DNA of 64,000 nucleotides. Source: Yersinia aldovae ATCC 35236. Lineage in GTDB: Bacteria > Pseudomonadota > Gammaproteobacteria > Enterobacterales > Enterobacteriaceae. This document shows, piece after piece, positions 48,493 to 58,916 of this stretch. Where the stretch lies: assembly GCF_000173735.1 (NCBI RefSeq), contig NZ_ACCB01000006.1, positions 1 through 64,000 on the forward strand. The letters run 5' to 3'. Made by a program: the position numbers and the translations under genes. The stretch's first letter is position 1; the number at the start of each line of letters is the position of its first letter. The notes under the pieces are model-generated. The model saw only the letters and a program-made list of their open reading frames with translations. It was not told the DNA's origin and ran no database searches.

Positions 48493-49802
48493 AGTGACTC
48501 CCCGGCCAAACGCTCTGCTATTCGCGCCAGCACCACTTTACGTATCGTTTCGTTATGGATGGCTTCGGTTAATTCCGCCGCGAATGCGAAGATAATCATC
48601 TGTTGCGCATCGGCCTGATTGATGCCACGCGATTGTAGATAAAACAGTTGTTCGGCATCAATGCGCCCGACGGTCGCGCCGTGGCTGCATTTCACGTCAT
48701 CGGCATAAATCTCCAGTTGTGGCTTGGTATCAACTTCGGCCAATTTGCTTAACAGCAAGTTATTGTTGGTCATCTGCCCATCGGTCTTTAACGCGTGTTG
48801 AGCCACTTTAATCATGCCATTAAAGATAGCCTTGCCACGCTCACGGACGATGACTTTATGCAATTGACGGCTTTCGCAGTAGCCTTTGTTATGCTCGAGA
48901 TAGGTGCGGGTATCGCAGATTTCACGCCCAATCGGTAACAGCAAACTGTTCATCGATAAGGTTGCGCCCTCTCCGTTCAACTGCGCACTGGTGTTATGAC
49001 GCGTCAACCCCGCACCGAGCAGGAAGCTGTAACTGCGCGCTCGAGCATCACGGCCCAGCACCAGGTCATTGTGAGCAAAGTGATAACTTCGTGGGCTTTC
49101 AAACGCCAGTTTGTAATGACTCAACTCGGCATTATCACCCACAGCAATGGTAAGACGCGCACCGGTAAAGTGCGGCTGTTCATTCACGCTAACAAAATGC
49201 TCAATAACCTCTGCCTGCGCTGTCGGTTCAATCATCAGATGATGGCGATAGTGACTGGTATTGACTGCCTCAGCGTCATTACCTGAACTGATATGCAGCA
49301 GATATAACGGCTTATCACTCGTTTCCCCCTGCGGTAATCGAATATGCAGGCTTTCCTGCGCCAAACTTTCCGTCAGATGCAAAAACACCTCTGATTGGAT
49401 GGCCGCAGGGAATTGCGCATTGTCGCTCAGGCGAGTCAGTTGGTAAGGGCCACACGCGCAGTCACTTAACTCTGGGGCATAGCGGCCATCAACGAAAACC
49501 AGCCGATGAGCATCTTGCACTAATGACAGTGCATCACGCTGCGCGGCTGTCACCGTTGTTGTATCAGCAAAACTGAAATCATGCGCCAGCAAGCTTTCCA
49601 GTGGCGTGTATTTCCAGTCCTCATGCTTAAAACTGGGGAAGCCCAATTGCAACACCTGCTGCCAGTGTGTACTGGCTGGTGATGAATGGCTATTTTTGCG
49701 CTGTTTGAACAGTTGCCCGAATTGCATCAGCGCATCAGCACGCTGTTTTTGTTGTAACTGCTGCTGTGCCAGCAGGTTACTGTTGGTCGGTAAGCCAGCC
49801 AT
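48489..49802 (-). CDS. sufD: Fe-S scaffold complex subunit SufD
   Basis: SufD pairs with SufB and two SufC molecules to form the SufBC2D scaffold where Fe-S clusters are built. The 437-residue beta-helix protein has [15 protein letters not shown] near the N-terminus and [23 protein letters not shown], which includes the key histidine, near the C-terminus. It overlaps sufC by 26 bases. Confidence 0.94.
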   Translation of the reverse strand: MAGLPTNSNLLAQQQLQQKQRADALMQFGQLFKQRKNSHSSPASTHWQQVLQLGFPSFKHEDWKYTPLESLLAHDFSFADTTTVTAAQRDALSLVQDAHRLVFVDGRYAPELSDCACGPYQLTRLSDNAQFPAAIQSEVFLHLTESLAQESLHIRLPQGETSDKPLYLLHISSGNDAEAVNTSHYRHHLMIEPTAQAEVIEHFVSVNEQPHFTGARLTIAVGDNAELSHYKLAFESPRSYHFAHNDLVLGRDARARSYSFLLGAGLTRHNTSAQLNGEGATLSMNSLLLPIGREICDTRTYLEHNKGYCESRQLHKVIVRERGKAIFNGMIKVAQHALKTDGQMTNNNLLLSKLAEVDTKPQLEIYADDVKCSHGATVGRIDAEQLFYLQSRGINQADAQQMIIFAFAAELTEAIHNETIRKVVLARIAERLAGESL

Positions 49803-50523
49803 AGCCTTGCTCCTCCAACTGTTTCACCAAGGTGAAATCACCTGATTTGATGATACGCCCTTGATACAACACATGAACGAAATCAGGTTTCACGTAGTCC
49901 AGAATGCGTTGATAATGCGTCACAATGATAAATGCGCGGTTCTCATCACGTAGCGAGTTAACCCCATTCGCCACAATCTTCAGGGCATCAATATCCAGAC
50001 CGGAATCTGTTTCATCCAGAATGCACAGTGAGGGTTCCAACGCCGCCATTTGCAGGATATCGTTACGTTTTTTCTCACCGCCAGAAAAACCCACGTTGAC
50101 AGAGCGGGTCAGCAAATCTGCCGGCATCTTCAACAGTTCGATTTTTTCTTCGATAAAATCGGCAAAATCAAAGCGATCTAATGGCTCCTGCTGGCGGTAT
50201 TTACGTACCGCATTGACCGCAGTTTGCAGGAAGAAGTGGTTACTGACGCCGGGGATCTCTACCGGATACTGAAAGGCTAAAAACACCCCTTCACCGGCAC
50301 GGTCTTCTGGTGCCAGCTCCAGTAGATTTTTCCCTTTAAAGGTTACGCTACCCTCAGTAACCTCATACTCTTCACGCCCGGCCAGCGCCGCAGACAGTGT
50401 GCTTTTCCCTGAGCCATTCGGCCCCATGATGGCGTGTACTTCACCGGGTTTGATCTCCAGATCCAAACCTTTAAGGATCTCATTACCTTCAACACTGACG
50501 TTTAAATTCTTGATACTTAACAT
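49777..50523 (-). CDS. sufC: Fe-S scaffold ATPase SufC
   Basis: SufC is the ABC-type ATPase of the SufBC2D scaffold; it drives cluster assembly and is not a transporter subunit. Walker A is GPNGSGKS, the signature is FSGGEKKRND and Walker B is LCILDETDSGLD, all in 248 residues. The ATG at 50523 (MLSIKNLNVSVEG) aligns with E. coli; an upstream ATG would add nine residues. Confidence 0.95.
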   Translation of the reverse strand: MLSIKNLNVSVEGNEILKGLDLEIKPGEVHAIMGPNGSGKSTLSAALAGREEYEVTEGSVTFKGKNLLELAPEDRAGEGVFLAFQYPVEIPGVSNHFFLQTAVNAVRKYRQQEPLDRFDFADFIEEKIELLKMPADLLTRSVNVGFSGGEKKRNDILQMAALEPSLCILDETDSGLDIDALKIVANGVNSLRDENRAFIIVTHYQRILDYVKPDFVHVLYQGRIIKSGDFTLVKQLEEQGYGWLTDQQ

Positions 50524-50579
50524 AGGGTTCCTTGGTGCGCCGGAGCGCAAAACTCTGCGAATACTTTTTCAACTCAGGC

Positions 50580-52106
50580 TTAGCCCACACTGTGTTCCAG
50601 GCTGATAGCTAATAATTTTTGTGCTTCGACGGCAAACTCCAGCGGCAATTCGGAGAACACATCTTTGCAAAAACCGTTGACAATCATTGAGATGGCATCG
50701 TCTTCGCTAATCCCGCGCTGCAAGCAATAGAACAGTTGGTCATCGCCAATTTTTGAGGTTGTCGCTTCATGTTCCAATTGTGCCGTGTTGTTGCGCACCT
50801 CCACATACGGGAAGGTGTGCGCACCGGAATCCGGGCCAATTAGCATTGAGTCGCATTGGGTGAAATTACGGGCGTTATCCGCGCCGGGCAGAATTTTCAC
50901 CAGGCCACGATAGGTATTCTGGCTGTGTCCGGCCGAGATACCTTTGGCGATGATGGTTGATTTGGTGTTTTTCCCAATATGAATCATCTTGGTGCCGGTA
51001 TCCGCCTGCTGGTGGCCGTTGGTGAGCGCGACGGAGAAAAACTCACCAATAGAGTTATCACCCTGCAAAATCACACTGGGGTATTTCCAGGTAATCGCCG
51101 AACCAGTTTCTGACTGAGTCCACGACATTTTTGAACCGGCACCTTCGCACAAAGCACGCTTGGTCACAAAATTCAGGATACCGCCGGTGCTGTCTGCACC
51201 CGCAAACCAGTTCTGTACCGTGGAATATTTCACTTCAGCATTTTTATGCAAAATGACTTCAACAACGGCGGCGTGTAACTGATAGCTATCACGTACCGGC
51301 GCGGAGCATCCTTCGATATAACTGACATAACTGTCTTCGTCAGCAATCAGGATAGTGCGTTCAAACTGGCCGGTTTTAGCTGCATTAATACGGAAATAGG
51401 TGGATAACTCCATCGGGCAGCGCACCCCTTTGGGCACATAAACAAAGGTGCCATCAGACGCCACCGCCGCATTCAGCGCCGCAAAAAAGTTATCTTTGGC
51501 CGGTACAACCGATCCGAGGTATTTACGCACCAGATCAGGGTATTCCTGAATAGCCTCACCGAATGAGCAGAAAATAATCCCTTGCTCGGCCAGTTTTCCG
51601 CGATAGGTGGTGGCAACCGATACTGAGTCAAAAATAGCATCAACCGCCACCTCTGCACCCTCTCGCACCGGGACGCCAAGTTGAGCAAAAGCTGATTCTA
51701 CTTCTGCGGTGAGGTACTCATTCATCGCCTGCTCAGACAAATCGCGCGGAGCAGAACTGTCCGCAGACGATTGCTGCACCGCCCCCGGTTGTGAGTCACA
51801 ACTGTCATCGCAACTGCCGCACGAGGGCGCTGAATAATAGCTATAGTCCTGATAATCCAGGCTCTTATAGTTTGCTTTCAGCCAATGGGGTTCTTCCATC
51901 TCCAGCCAACTGCGGTAGGCCCCAAGGCGAAAATCAAGCATCCACTCAGGCTCATTCCGCTTGGCAGAAATGGCGCGAATCACCTCTTCATTGAGGCCTT
52001 TTGCCAGTTCATCTGTCGCTAATTGGGTAAAAAATCCTTCTTTGTAGCGACCATCACTGACCCAAGCCTGCACATCATCTGGAACTTCTACATTGCTTCG
52101 TGTCAT
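50580..52106 (-). CDS. sufB: Fe-S scaffold subunit SufB
   Basis: SufB is the scaffold subunit on which new Fe-S clusters form, using sulfur delivered by SufE. The 508 residues include the FTQCDSML block that carries the essential sulfur-accepting cysteine (E. coli Cys405) and the N-terminal [13 protein letters not shown] cysteine cluster. A second E. coli cysteine (NCGAH) is serine here (DSGAH). About 13 extra residues after PGAVQQ lengthen the N-terminal linker. The ATG at 52106 ([11 protein letters not shown]) fits best. Confidence 0.95.
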   Translation of the reverse strand: MTRSNVEVPDDVQAWVSDGRYKEGFFTQLATDELAKGLNEEVIRAISAKRNEPEWMLDFRLGAYRSWLEMEEPHWLKANYKSLDYQDYSYYSAPSCGSCDDSCDSQPGAVQQSSADSSAPRDLSEQAMNEYLTAEVESAFAQLGVPVREGAEVAVDAIFDSVSVATTYRGKLAEQGIIFCSFGEAIQEYPDLVRKYLGSVVPAKDNFFAALNAAVASDGTFVYVPKGVRCPMELSTYFRINAAKTGQFERTILIADEDSYVSYIEGCSAPVRDSYQLHAAVVEVILHKNAEVKYSTVQNWFAGADSTGGILNFVTKRALCEGAGSKMSWTQSETGSAITWKYPSVILQGDNSIGEFFSVALTNGHQQADTGTKMIHIGKNTKSTIIAKGISAGHSQNTYRGLVKILPGADNARNFTQCDSMLIGPDSGAHTFPYVEVRNNTAQLEHEATTSKIGDDQLFYCLQRGISEDDAISMIVNGFCKDVFSELPLEFAVEAQKLLAISLEHSVG

Positions 52107-52120
52107 TTCGTTTACATCGC

Positions 52121-52492
52121 TCAAACGCCAAAACTCTCGCCACACCCGCAGGAATGCTGAGCTTTAGGATTATTAAATTTAAATATCTGGTTAAGCCCTT
52201 CGCGGACGTAATCCACCTCGGTGCCATCGATAAACGGCATCGCTTTCAATGGCACATAAAGTTTCGCGCTGCCATGTTCAAACACCAAGGCATCACTGGC
52301 AGGCGCTTTCGCCATATCCATTACATAAGCAAAACCAGCACAACCCGACTGTTTAACGCCAAGCTGTAGCCCTTTGACATCTGGGTTCTGTTGCATGAGC
52401 CGTGTAATTTGTGCGGCAGCACTGTCTGTAATCGTAACGCCCTGCCAGTCATTTTCGTCGAGGGAAAATGTTCCGACTGATTCCTGTTGCAT
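52121..52492 (-). CDS. sufA: A-type Fe-S carrier SufA
   Basis: SufA receives clusters from SufBC2D and delivers them to target proteins. The 123-residue protein has the three A-type cysteines (KQSGCAGF and the C-terminal CGCGES). It is the first gene of the suf operon, 14 bases before sufB. Its leader contains an ERIC element and a Fur box lies about 175 bases upstream. Confidence 0.95.
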   Translation of the reverse strand: MQQESVGTFSLDENDWQGVTITDSAAAQITRLMQQNPDVKGLQLGVKQSGCAGFAYVMDMAKAPASDALVFEHGSAKLYVPLKAMPFIDGTEVDYVREGLNQIFKFNNPKAQHSCGCGESFGV

Positions 52493-52515
52493 ATGCCCTA
52501 CCTTAGATTTCTTTA

Positions 52516-52592
52516 TTACCCGTCATCTTTCACGTTGCCGCAGTGTTAGTTACGTTCATCCGCCTGCCTGCATCTTGAAGTCTGTTGGGTAG
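52516..52592. repeat. Compact ERIC element in the suf leader
   Basis: TTACCCGTCATCTTTCACGT and CCTGCATCTTGAAGTCTGTT are the two ends of a short, internally deleted ERIC. It lies between the sufA start and the upstream Fur box, so it should be part of the suf 5' untranslated RNA. Confidence 0.75.
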
Positions 52593-52664
52593 ATAAACAT
52601 TTACTTTTCAGGTTTAAGATTCGCTAACTGATTATTCATGGTTGAATACAGATTATTTACAATG

Positions 52665-52683
52665 GTAGTGATAATAATTACCA
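52665..52683. promoter_or_regulatory. Fur box upstream of sufA
   Basis: GTAGTGATAATAATTACC matches the Fur consensus at 14 of 18 aligned positions. E. coli suf is repressed by Fur and turned on by iron limitation and oxidative stress (OxyR, IscR, IHF); those other sites were not identified here. Confidence 0.6.
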
Positions 52684-52717
52684 CTTCAACCGTTTGTTTT
52701 GCAGGGATATTCAGAAA

Positions 52718-52878
52718 ATGGCCGTTTTAACCTCGAATGAGGCGGCAACGAGTGATCATGCTGCGATGGCCAGCGAGGTTCAAAGGGAAAAAGCCCACTT
52801 TTATCACCATGAAATTAATGAAAAAAATTCGCGGCGATGTTCGAATCCCTTGCACTATCAGAGGCTAATTGCGGTTAG
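52718..52878 (+). other. Possible small gene with a break in an A7 run
   Basis: An ATG frame starts MAVLTSNEAATSDHAAM and continues for about 34 protein-like codons to a seven-A run (52821-52827). Adding one A would continue it as KFAAMFESLALSEANCG and stop at 52878, giving 53 residues. AGGGA lies 11 bases before the start. I do not recognise a family. It is divergent from suf and may be a small gene, a remnant or chance. Confidence 0.25.
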
Positions 52879-52980
52879 CTTCTGTGGTTTTAAAACATTC
52901 ATAAAAAATACCTATTTGTTGATTAACTTTAGCTGAAAACCCTCGCTGGGGAAACCTATCATAGAGATTCACCGCACTTA

Positions 52981-53145
52981 TCGGGTATAGCGTCTTACTT
53001 CGAACGGCATGGGCATTGACGGCTTTCGCTCACCCGAATCACTTCGCAGGGTAAGCTCATTGGGCTTGTATAAATGCGGTTCAAACCGCTCTTCGAGCAA
53101 TTGGTCACTCAATTGCCACCGTCGTGCAACTCAAATTATTGGGGG
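52981..53145. repeat. ERIC element with inserted DNA between menI and suf
   Basis: TCGGGTATAGCGTCTTACTT, GCTTTCGCTCACCCGAATCA and GGGTAAGCTCATTGGGC are reversed ERIC blocks; the other end (CAATTGCCACCGTCGTGCAA) lies about 60 bases further on than expected, so the unit carries an insertion. The neighbouring bases up to 53254 hold no gene; the E. coli ydiH gene is absent here. Confidence 0.65.
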
Positions 53146-53254
53146 ATAAGCAATATGTCAGGCGCTGAATACCAAGGAGGGGTGATGAGAGGTTATATCG
53201 CCCTAAGCCAGCATCTGGCGCGGAGCGATATATCCGGTTGTGTTTTAAAGGTTA

Positions 53255-53674
53255 TTATGTGGGTGATAGCACTGCGGTGGTTAAACGTGAGGTGCAGCAC
53301 AGTTGGCCTTGCTCATCAAAAATATCAATCTGCCACACCTGATGACTGCGGCCCGCATGAATGGCACGGCAACAGCCACGGACGGTTCCTGAGCGAACGG
53401 CTTTAAGATGATTAGCATTGATTTCCAACCCAACCACCCGTTGCCCCTCCTCAGAACACAGATAACCGGCCATTGAACCCAGAGATTCCGCCAGCACCAC
53501 TGAGGCTCCACCGTGCAGTAACCCAAAAGGCTGAGTGGTGCGGTGATCCACTGGCATGGTAGCTTCCAGTTCATCATCGCCCAACCGGGTTATCTCAATC
53601 CCTAAGTGGGCAACCATGCAGCCTTCACTCGTCTTGTTCAGTTCAGCCAGCGTTGTTTTGCGTTTCCAAAGCAT
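53255..53674 (-). CDS. menI: 1,4-dihydroxy-2-naphthoyl-CoA hydrolase MenI (YdiI)
   Basis: MenI is a hotdog-fold thioesterase that hydrolyses DHNA-CoA in menaquinone synthesis. The 139-residue protein has the family block [20 protein letters not shown], with the catalytic glutamate in LAES. It is 14 bases downstream of ydiJ and probably shares its transcript. The position next to suf equals E. coli. Confidence 0.93.
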   Translation of the reverse strand: MLWKRKTTLAELNKTSEGCMVAHLGIEITRLGDDELEATMPVDHRTTQPFGLLHGGASVVLAESLGSMAGYLCSEEGQRVVGLEINANHLKAVRSGTVRGCCRAIHAGRSHQVWQIDIFDEQGQLCCTSRLTTAVLSPT

Positions 53675-53688
53675 TAAACTATCTCCAA

Positions 53689-56600
53689 TTAAATCAGCTC
53701 CAGCAAAGCCTGTAATGGGTGTTTTAGGCTGTTACCTTCAATACGCTTAACCTGACTGCGGCAAGAGTATCCCGTCGCTAAACAACGTTTACCCGGCAGT
53801 TTTTGCAATGCCTGTTGCCAGGAGAGTGCATAGATACCGAGCGAATTGTCGATGTTCTTCACCTCATGGCCATACGTTCCCGCCATACCGCAACACCCGA
53901 CACTGACATTCTCCAGTTTGGCCCCATAGCGGGAGAATATCGACGCCCATTGTTGGCTGCTGGCCGGCAGCGCGGTGGTTTCGGTGCAATGGCCGAACAA
54001 ATACCAGGATTCACCGCGCATTTGTTGCTCTGGCTGCTCAGCCAGTGCCACTTGTAGCCACTCATGCACCAGTTGTACGGTAAACTCACCGCGAGAACCG
54101 CCAAGAATCTCTTTATATTCATCACGATAGCAAAGCACCAATGCCGGATCGACCCCCACCATCGGCATCCCCAAAAGCGCAATACGATTAAGGAAATCAG
54201 CGGTTTTACGCGCTGTTTTGGCAAACCGTTGCAGGAAGCCTTTGATATGTTGTGCTTTGCCGTTAGGTGAGAATGGCAGCAATATCGGGTTGAAACCTAA
54301 CTTCTCTACCAGCCGCACAAAATCAGCCACCACCTGAGCATCGTAGTAGCTGGTAAAAGGATCTTGTACGATCAGCACATGCTGACGGCGCTCGCGCTCG
54401 GTCAGTTTTTCCAACTGTTCGAGCGTCATGGTGCTGGCATAATGACCGGATAATGATTGCTTCAAGCTTGGGCTGGACAGCAGCGGTAAATCCACCATGC
54501 CGATACTTTTGCGGCTTAACGCGCCGACCCAAGGTTGCTTGAGGAAGAAGTTAAACACCTTAGGCGCTTTAGCCATCAACGGCGCATAGTCTTCCACACC
54601 GGCGACCACATAATCACGCAGCGGCCGGTGGTAACGGGTGTGATATAACTGAAGGAAACGGGCGCGGAACCCCGGCACATCAATTTTTATCGGGCATTGT
54701 GTCGAGCAGGCTTTACACGCCAGGCAACCTGACATCGCCTCTTTGACCTCATGCGAGAAATCATAGTCGCCCTGACTGGCGGCCCAGCTATTACGGGTCT
54801 TTTCGATAAGATTACGCAAGCTTGGCCGTTGGGCCACCAGCCCGTTCTCCAGAGCCACGGGGTCAACCCCTTGCTCGGATAGTAGCCGCAACCACTCCCG
54901 AACCAGCGTCGCCCGCCCTTTCGGTGAATGAATACGATCACCGGTTATCTTCATGGATGGACACATTGGGCTGTGCGCATCAAAATTAAAGCATAGCCCG
55001 TTGCCATTACACTCCGTCGCCCCACGGAATGAGGTTCTGACCGCCAGCGGGATACGGCGATCCAGCGTGCCGCGTTTATCCGCGCTGTCTACTTGCATCA
55101 TGGGGGCATCGCTATTGAGCGGCGAACATATTTTCCCCGGATTCAGGCGGTTATCAGGATCGAAAGCTGATTTAATGCAACGCAATTCGTTGTAAAGCAC
55201 CTCACCGAAGAACTCAGGGCTGTATTGCGCGCGGAAGCCTTTACCGTGCTCTCCCCACAGCAATCCACCATAACGGGCGGTCAGTTGCACCACCTGATCG
55301 GAGATCTGCTTCATCAGCATTTCTTGTTGTGGACAGCACATATCCAGTGCCGGGCGCACATGCAACACCCCAGCATCAACATGACCAAACATGCCATAAC
55401 TCAGATTATGGCTATCCAGTAGCTGACGGAATTCGACAATATAATCCGCTAAATGCTGTGGCGGCACACAAGTATCTTCGGCGAACGGAATGGGTTTGGC
55501 CTGCCCTTTGCTGTTACCCAACAGGCCAACCGCTTTTTTGCGCATCCCATAAATCCGCTCAATACCGGCTAAGTCACTGCAAATCTGATAGCCAATAACG
55601 CCGCCCTGTTGGCTCGATATCAGGTCATCTAGCCGCAGGCAGAGAGATTCCATCTGACTGTCGATAAGTGCTTTATCGTCACCGGCAAACTCAACAATAT
55701 TCAGACCCAGCATCTCTTTATCTGGCACATCGGTAATCAACTCGTTGACCGAATGCCAGACAATGTCTTCTTTGGCCAGATTGAGCACTTGGGAATCTAC
55801 CGTTTCCACCGACAACGCCTTCGCTTCCACCATAAACGGCGCGTTACGCAAGGCAGAATCAAAGGAATCGTACTTTACATTCACCAACCGGCGCACTTTA
55901 GGCAGCGGCGTAATGTCCAGTGTGGCTTCGGTAATAAAGGCCAGCGTTCCTTCTGCTCCTGTCAGAATGCGTGTCAGGTCAAAGGTTTGTAAGTCGTCAC
56001 TAAAAACATGGCGTAAGTCATAGCCGGTCAGGAAGCGATTTAATTGTGGGAATTTTTCCAGAATCAGTGGTCGTTGGTCACGGCAACGGTTTAGCACCGT
56101 ATGATAAATACGCCCGATAACCGAGTCTTCCTGCGCAATCGTTTCCGCTAATGGCGTCGGCATGGCGCGGGTATCGAGCATCTCACCGCCCAGCAAAATG
56201 GCACGCAAGCCCAGCACATGATCGGAGGTTTTGCCATACACCAGTGATCCCTGACCGGAGGCATCGGTATTGATCATCCCGCCCAGCGTGGCGCGATTAC
56301 TGGTCGAAAGCTCCGGCGAGAAGAAATAACCCAATGGCCGTAGGTACTGATTGAGCTGGTCTTTAATCACCCCAGCTTCCACCCGCACCCAACCCTGCTG
56401 CGGGTTAATCTCCAGAATGCGGTTCATATGGCGCGACATATCCACCACGATCCCGTGGTTCAAGGCTTGACCATTGGTGCCAGTCCCCCCACCGCGTGGC
56501 GTAAAGACCAACGATTTAAAATTTTCCTGCCCGGCCAGACGACCAATCAATGCGACATCCGCCGTCGAGCGCGGAAAAACCACGGCATCGGGCAGTAACT

Positions 56601-56745
56601 GATAAATACTGTTATCGGTCGCCATCGTCAGGCGATCGGCATAATGAGTGGCGCTATCGCCGGTAAACCCGTTTTGCTTCAACGCGTCCAAAAAATCCAG
56701 CACCAACTGAACCACACCTGGCGCTTGGGAAATCTGTGGGATCAT
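53689..56745 (-). CDS. ydiJ: FAD and Fe-S oxidase YdiJ (D-2-hydroxyglutarate dehydrogenase type)
   Basis: YdiJ is a 1018-residue flavoprotein with an N-terminal FAD-binding PCMH domain ([18 protein letters not shown] near residue 80), an FAD-linked oxidase C-terminal domain, a ferredoxin-type cluster motif ([13 protein letters not shown]) and a C-terminal cysteine-rich domain ([12 protein letters not shown]). This multidomain layout is that of E. coli YdiJ, reported to oxidise D-2-hydroxyglutarate. The need for an Fe-S cluster makes its place next to suf sensible. The size equals E. coli. Confidence 0.93.
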   Translation of the reverse strand: MIPQISQAPGVVQLVLDFLDALKQNGFTGDSATHYADRLTMATDNSIYQLLPDAVVFPRSTADVALIGRLAGQENFKSLVFTPRGGGTGTNGQALNHGIVVDMSRHMNRILEINPQQGWVRVEAGVIKDQLNQYLRPLGYFFSPELSTSNRATLGGMINTDASGQGSLVYGKTSDHVLGLRAILLGGEMLDTRAMPTPLAETIAQEDSVIGRIYHTVLNRCRDQRPLILEKFPQLNRFLTGYDLRHVFSDDLQTFDLTRILTGAEGTLAFITEATLDITPLPKVRRLVNVKYDSFDSALRNAPFMVEAKALSVETVDSQVLNLAKEDIVWHSVNELITDVPDKEMLGLNIVEFAGDDKALIDSQMESLCLRLDDLISSQQGGVIGYQICSDLAGIERIYGMRKKAVGLLGNSKGQAKPIPFAEDTCVPPQHLADYIVEFRQLLDSHNLSYGMFGHVDAGVLHVRPALDMCCPQQEMLMKQISDQVVQLTARYGGLLWGEHGKGFRAQYSPEFFGEVLYNELRCIKSAFDPDNRLNPGKICSPLNSDAPMMQVDSADKRGTLDRRIPLAVRTSFRGATECNGNGLCFNFDAHSPMCPSMKITGDRIHSPKGRATLVREWLRLLSEQGVDPVALENGLVAQRPSLRNLIEKTRNSWAASQGDYDFSHEVKEAMSGCLACKACSTQCPIKIDVPGFRARFLQLYHTRYHRPLRDYVVAGVEDYAPLMAKAPKVFNFFLKQPWVGALSRKSIGMVDLPLLSSPSLKQSLSGHYASTMTLEQLEKLTERERRQHVLIVQDPFTSYYDAQVVADFVRLVEKLGFNPILLPFSPNGKAQHIKGFLQRFAKTARKTADFLNRIALLGMPMVGVDPALVLCYRDEYKEILGGSRGEFTVQLVHEWLQVALAEQPEQQMRGESWYLFGHCTETTALPASSQQWASIFSRYGAKLENVSVGCCGMAGTYGHEVKNIDNSLGIYALSWQQALQKLPGKRCLATGYSCRSQVKRIEGNSLKHPLQALLELI

Positions 56746-57159
56746 AAGTGTGACCCTATCAATATGTTTGTTGTTGTTCCATTGTGAGATTATCTGTTAG
56801 CAACAACCTTTGTCGAACCCTTTATGCCAATTAAAAACAATTTGTGCTAATTCAGAATGATAGGAAAGTGATGGCGTTCGAATAAGGCGAATTCAAACAA
56901 TAATTCATTAAATATCAAAATATTATATTGTGTCAGTTGCCACTACAATAAACTGGGGGGAACGTAGCTCAGTACATTCGATGCACTCGGATTATTATTA
57001 ACCCCACGCTATCGTAATGTTTTTTAAGTCATCTCGGCGTTAAAATCCGGAGATATCTGTTAAAACCAACAGAAATATACCATGATTAGTGCAGTTTTTT
57101 AGTGATAGGCAATCGTGCAATGGCCACCTTGCCATAACTTGTGAAGTGAGAAAATATCG
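56746..57159. other. Divergent gap between ydiJ and ydiK
   Basis: No gene is seen. AT-rich; both promoters should lie here. A weak PurR-like half-site is noted separately at its right end. Confidence 0.4.
57107..57122 (+). promoter_or_regulatory. Weak PurR-like site before ydiK
   Basis: AGGCAATCGTGCAATG fits the first half of the PurR consensus (ANGCAANCG) but not the second. It lies about 40 bases before ydiK. Inference only. Confidence 0.25.
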
Positions 57160-58263
57160 ATGAATTACCCGCAACAACGTCGTACAGACCTGCCCAAACT
57201 GATGTTTGGCGTGATATTCATTATGATAATGATTGTCTCCAGTTTTTGGGTGGTGCAGCCTTTTATTATGGGTTTTGCCTGGGCTGGCATGGTGGTTATT
57301 GCCACCTGGCCGTTGCTGATCAGATTTGAAAAGCTCCTGTGGGGCAAACGTTGGTTGGCGGCAATTGTCATGACAATGCTGCTGATCTTGTTATTCGTCA
57401 TCCCGATAGCCCTGCTGGTTAGCAGTTTGGTTGAAAACAGTGGCCCGGTTATCGCGTGGGCCTCCAGCCCCTCAAAACTGCACTTCCCAGAGATGAATTG
57501 GTTACAATCCATTCCGATGATAGGCAGCAAACTTTACAGCAGTTGGCATACGCTGGTTGCCGGTGGCGGCAACGCGCTATTGGCAAAAGTCCAACCTTAT
57601 GTCGGTGCGACAGCCACCTGGTTGGTCGCTCAAGCCGCGCATGTGGGCTACTTCGTGATTCATCTGGCTCTGATGGTACTGTTTAGTACTCTGCTCTATT
57701 TTCATGGTGAACAGGTGGGCCTCGGCATTCGCCATTTCGCAGTCCGGGCCGCAGATAAACGTGGTGACGCGGTAGTGGTTCTGGCAGCAAAAGCTATCCG
57801 TGCCGTGGCATTGGGTGTTGTCGTGACCGCATTAGTCCAGGCCGTATTGGGTGGGATTGGCCTTGCCATCGCCGGTATTCAATATGCGACCTTGTTGACG
57901 GTACTGATGTTTATCTGCTGTGTTGCTCAACTCGGGCCACTGTTGATATTGGTGCCAGCGGTCATCTGGCTGTACTGGACTGGCGACACCACTTGGGGCA
58001 CAGTGCTGCTGGTTTGGAGCTGTATTGTCGGAACGATGGACAACGTGTTGCGGCCATATTTGATCCGTATGGAAGCTGATATGCCCATGATCCTAATCCT
58101 TTCTGGGGTGATCGGCGGTCTGCTGTCATTCGGCATGATTGGCCTGTTTATTGGCCCGGTGGTACTGGCTATTTCCTATCGTCTGACCTCTGCCTGGGTT
58201 AACGAAGCCCCCGAACCGGAAGAAAGCATCAAAGACGTCGCCAGACATTTGGATGAGCTTTAA
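57160..58263 (+). CDS. ydiK: AI-2E family transporter YdiK
   Basis: YdiK is a 367-residue inner-membrane protein with about eight hydrophobic helices, of the AI-2E (TqsA/PerM) superfamily. Family features are the N-terminal FWVVQPFIMGFAWAGMVVIA, a central soluble loop (about 100-150) and the conserved C-terminal MDNVLRPYLIR and FGMIGLFIGPVVLA. The substrate is unknown. Gene order ydiJ, ydiK, rprA equals E. coli. Confidence 0.9.
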   Translation: MNYPQQRRTDLPKLMFGVIFIMIMIVSSFWVVQPFIMGFAWAGMVVIATWPLLIRFEKLLWGKRWLAAIVMTMLLILLFVIPIALLVSSLVENSGPVIAWASSPSKLHFPEMNWLQSIPMIGSKLYSSWHTLVAGGGNALLAKVQPYVGATATWLVAQAAHVGYFVIHLALMVLFSTLLYFHGEQVGLGIRHFAVRAADKRGDAVVVLAAKAIRAVALGVVVTALVQAVLGGIGLAIAGIQYATLLTVLMFICCVAQLGPLLILVPAVIWLYWTGDTTWGTVLLVWSCIVGTMDNVLRPYLIRMEADMPMILILSGVIGGLLSFGMIGLFIGPVVLAISYRLTSAWVNEAPEPEESIKDVARHLDEL

Positions 58264-58282
58264 CTTCTGGCAATATTTTCAC

Positions 58283-58402
58283 CCTAAATAATTCGAGTTG
58301 CAGGCAGGTGGCAATTGAGCCACCCCAGTCACTGACATAAAGTCAGTGACTGGGGTAAACGAAAGCAACTAATGTACCTGCGGCTTGAAGTATGACCGAT
58401 AT
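58283..58402. repeat. Full ERIC element after ydiK
   Basis: ATTCGAGTTGCAGGCAGGTG, CACCCCAGTCACTGACATAA, AGTCAGTGACTGGGGTAAAC and CCTGCGGCTTGAAGTATGAC give a complete unit whose centre forms a strong perfect hairpin. It starts 20 bases after the ydiK stop and may act on the ydiK message end. Confidence 0.88.
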
Positions 58403-58627
58403 GGTCATTATGCTACCGCATCTCGCTTATTCAGCCAGATTACCTATTATATATTAGCAACCATCCCTTAAATTCGTGAAGTTCTATTCCTAACCTCCAA
58501 TGTCGTTCGATATTAAATAATGGTTAGCATTAATAACGTAAGATTATTAATGCTAACCACAAGCTTATTTTAATTATTTCTATTCAGATGATTCTTAATG
58601 ACTAACTTACAGAATTTAATTAAGATT

Positions 58628-58650
58628 ATTATTAAGAATCATTTCCCCCA
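58628..58650 (+). promoter_or_regulatory. RcsB-type half-box upstream of the RprA-type RNA
   Basis: TTAAGAATCATTTCC begins with TAAGAAT, the first half of the RcsAB box (TAAGAATATTCCTA). E. coli rprA is activated by RcsB. An inverted copy of the half-box (ATTCTTA) lies near 58592. Moderate evidence from position and partial match. Confidence 0.4.
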
Positions 58651-58651
58651 A

Positions 58652-58757
58652 GCTATTTAAATAGCTCATTTGACAGTGACTTATTTAAATAGCAGTAATC
58701 GAATATATGTATTGCTGTGTGTAGTCTTTGCCTGTCACTTAAGACGGGCTTTTTTTT
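58652..58757 (+). ncRNA. rprA: RprA-type small RNA
   Basis: ATTGCTGTGTGTAGTCTTTG followed by CC (58711-58732) is identical to the 3' half of E. coli RprA apart from position, and the terminator follows (GCCTGTC/GACGGGC, then eight T). It also sits in the E. coli place after ydiK. RprA is an Hfq-dependent sRNA that raises RpoS translation and is activated by the Rcs system. The 5' part is unlike E. coli: a 12-base-pair stem (GCTATTTAAATA with TATTTAAATAGC) replaces the first hairpin, and the rpoS-pairing segment is not recognisable. The 5' end is an estimate from that hairpin. Confidence 0.75.
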
Positions 58758-58866
58758 ACTCTACTTTTTTGTACTTGACGTTGCAGGGATTAACTGCACT
58801 CGTTACTCGCCATCCCAGGCTCACGCCACTGTCACGCGAATAGCTTTGCCATAATATTGTTATTAG

Positions 58867-58894
58867 CAAAAAATCCGCAACCGCAGTTGCGGAT
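58867..58894 (-). terminator. Rho-independent terminator of ppsA
   Basis: On the minus strand ATCCGCAAC and GTTGCGGAT form a nine-base-pair stem with loop TGCG, followed by a T tract; it lies just after the ppsA stop. Confidence 0.9.
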
Positions 58895-58916
58895 AATTAA
58901 GATGCCTGACGCTTTA

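Noticed and set aside
53074..53406. Plus-strand frame of 110 codons overlapping menI
   Set aside because: It is antisense to menI and starts inside an ERIC element; no family similarity.
56960..56990. tRNA-like phrase (ACGTAGCTCAGTACATTCGA) between ydiJ and ydiK
   Set aside because: Only the D-arm phrase fits; no acceptor, anticodon or T arm can be folded around it.
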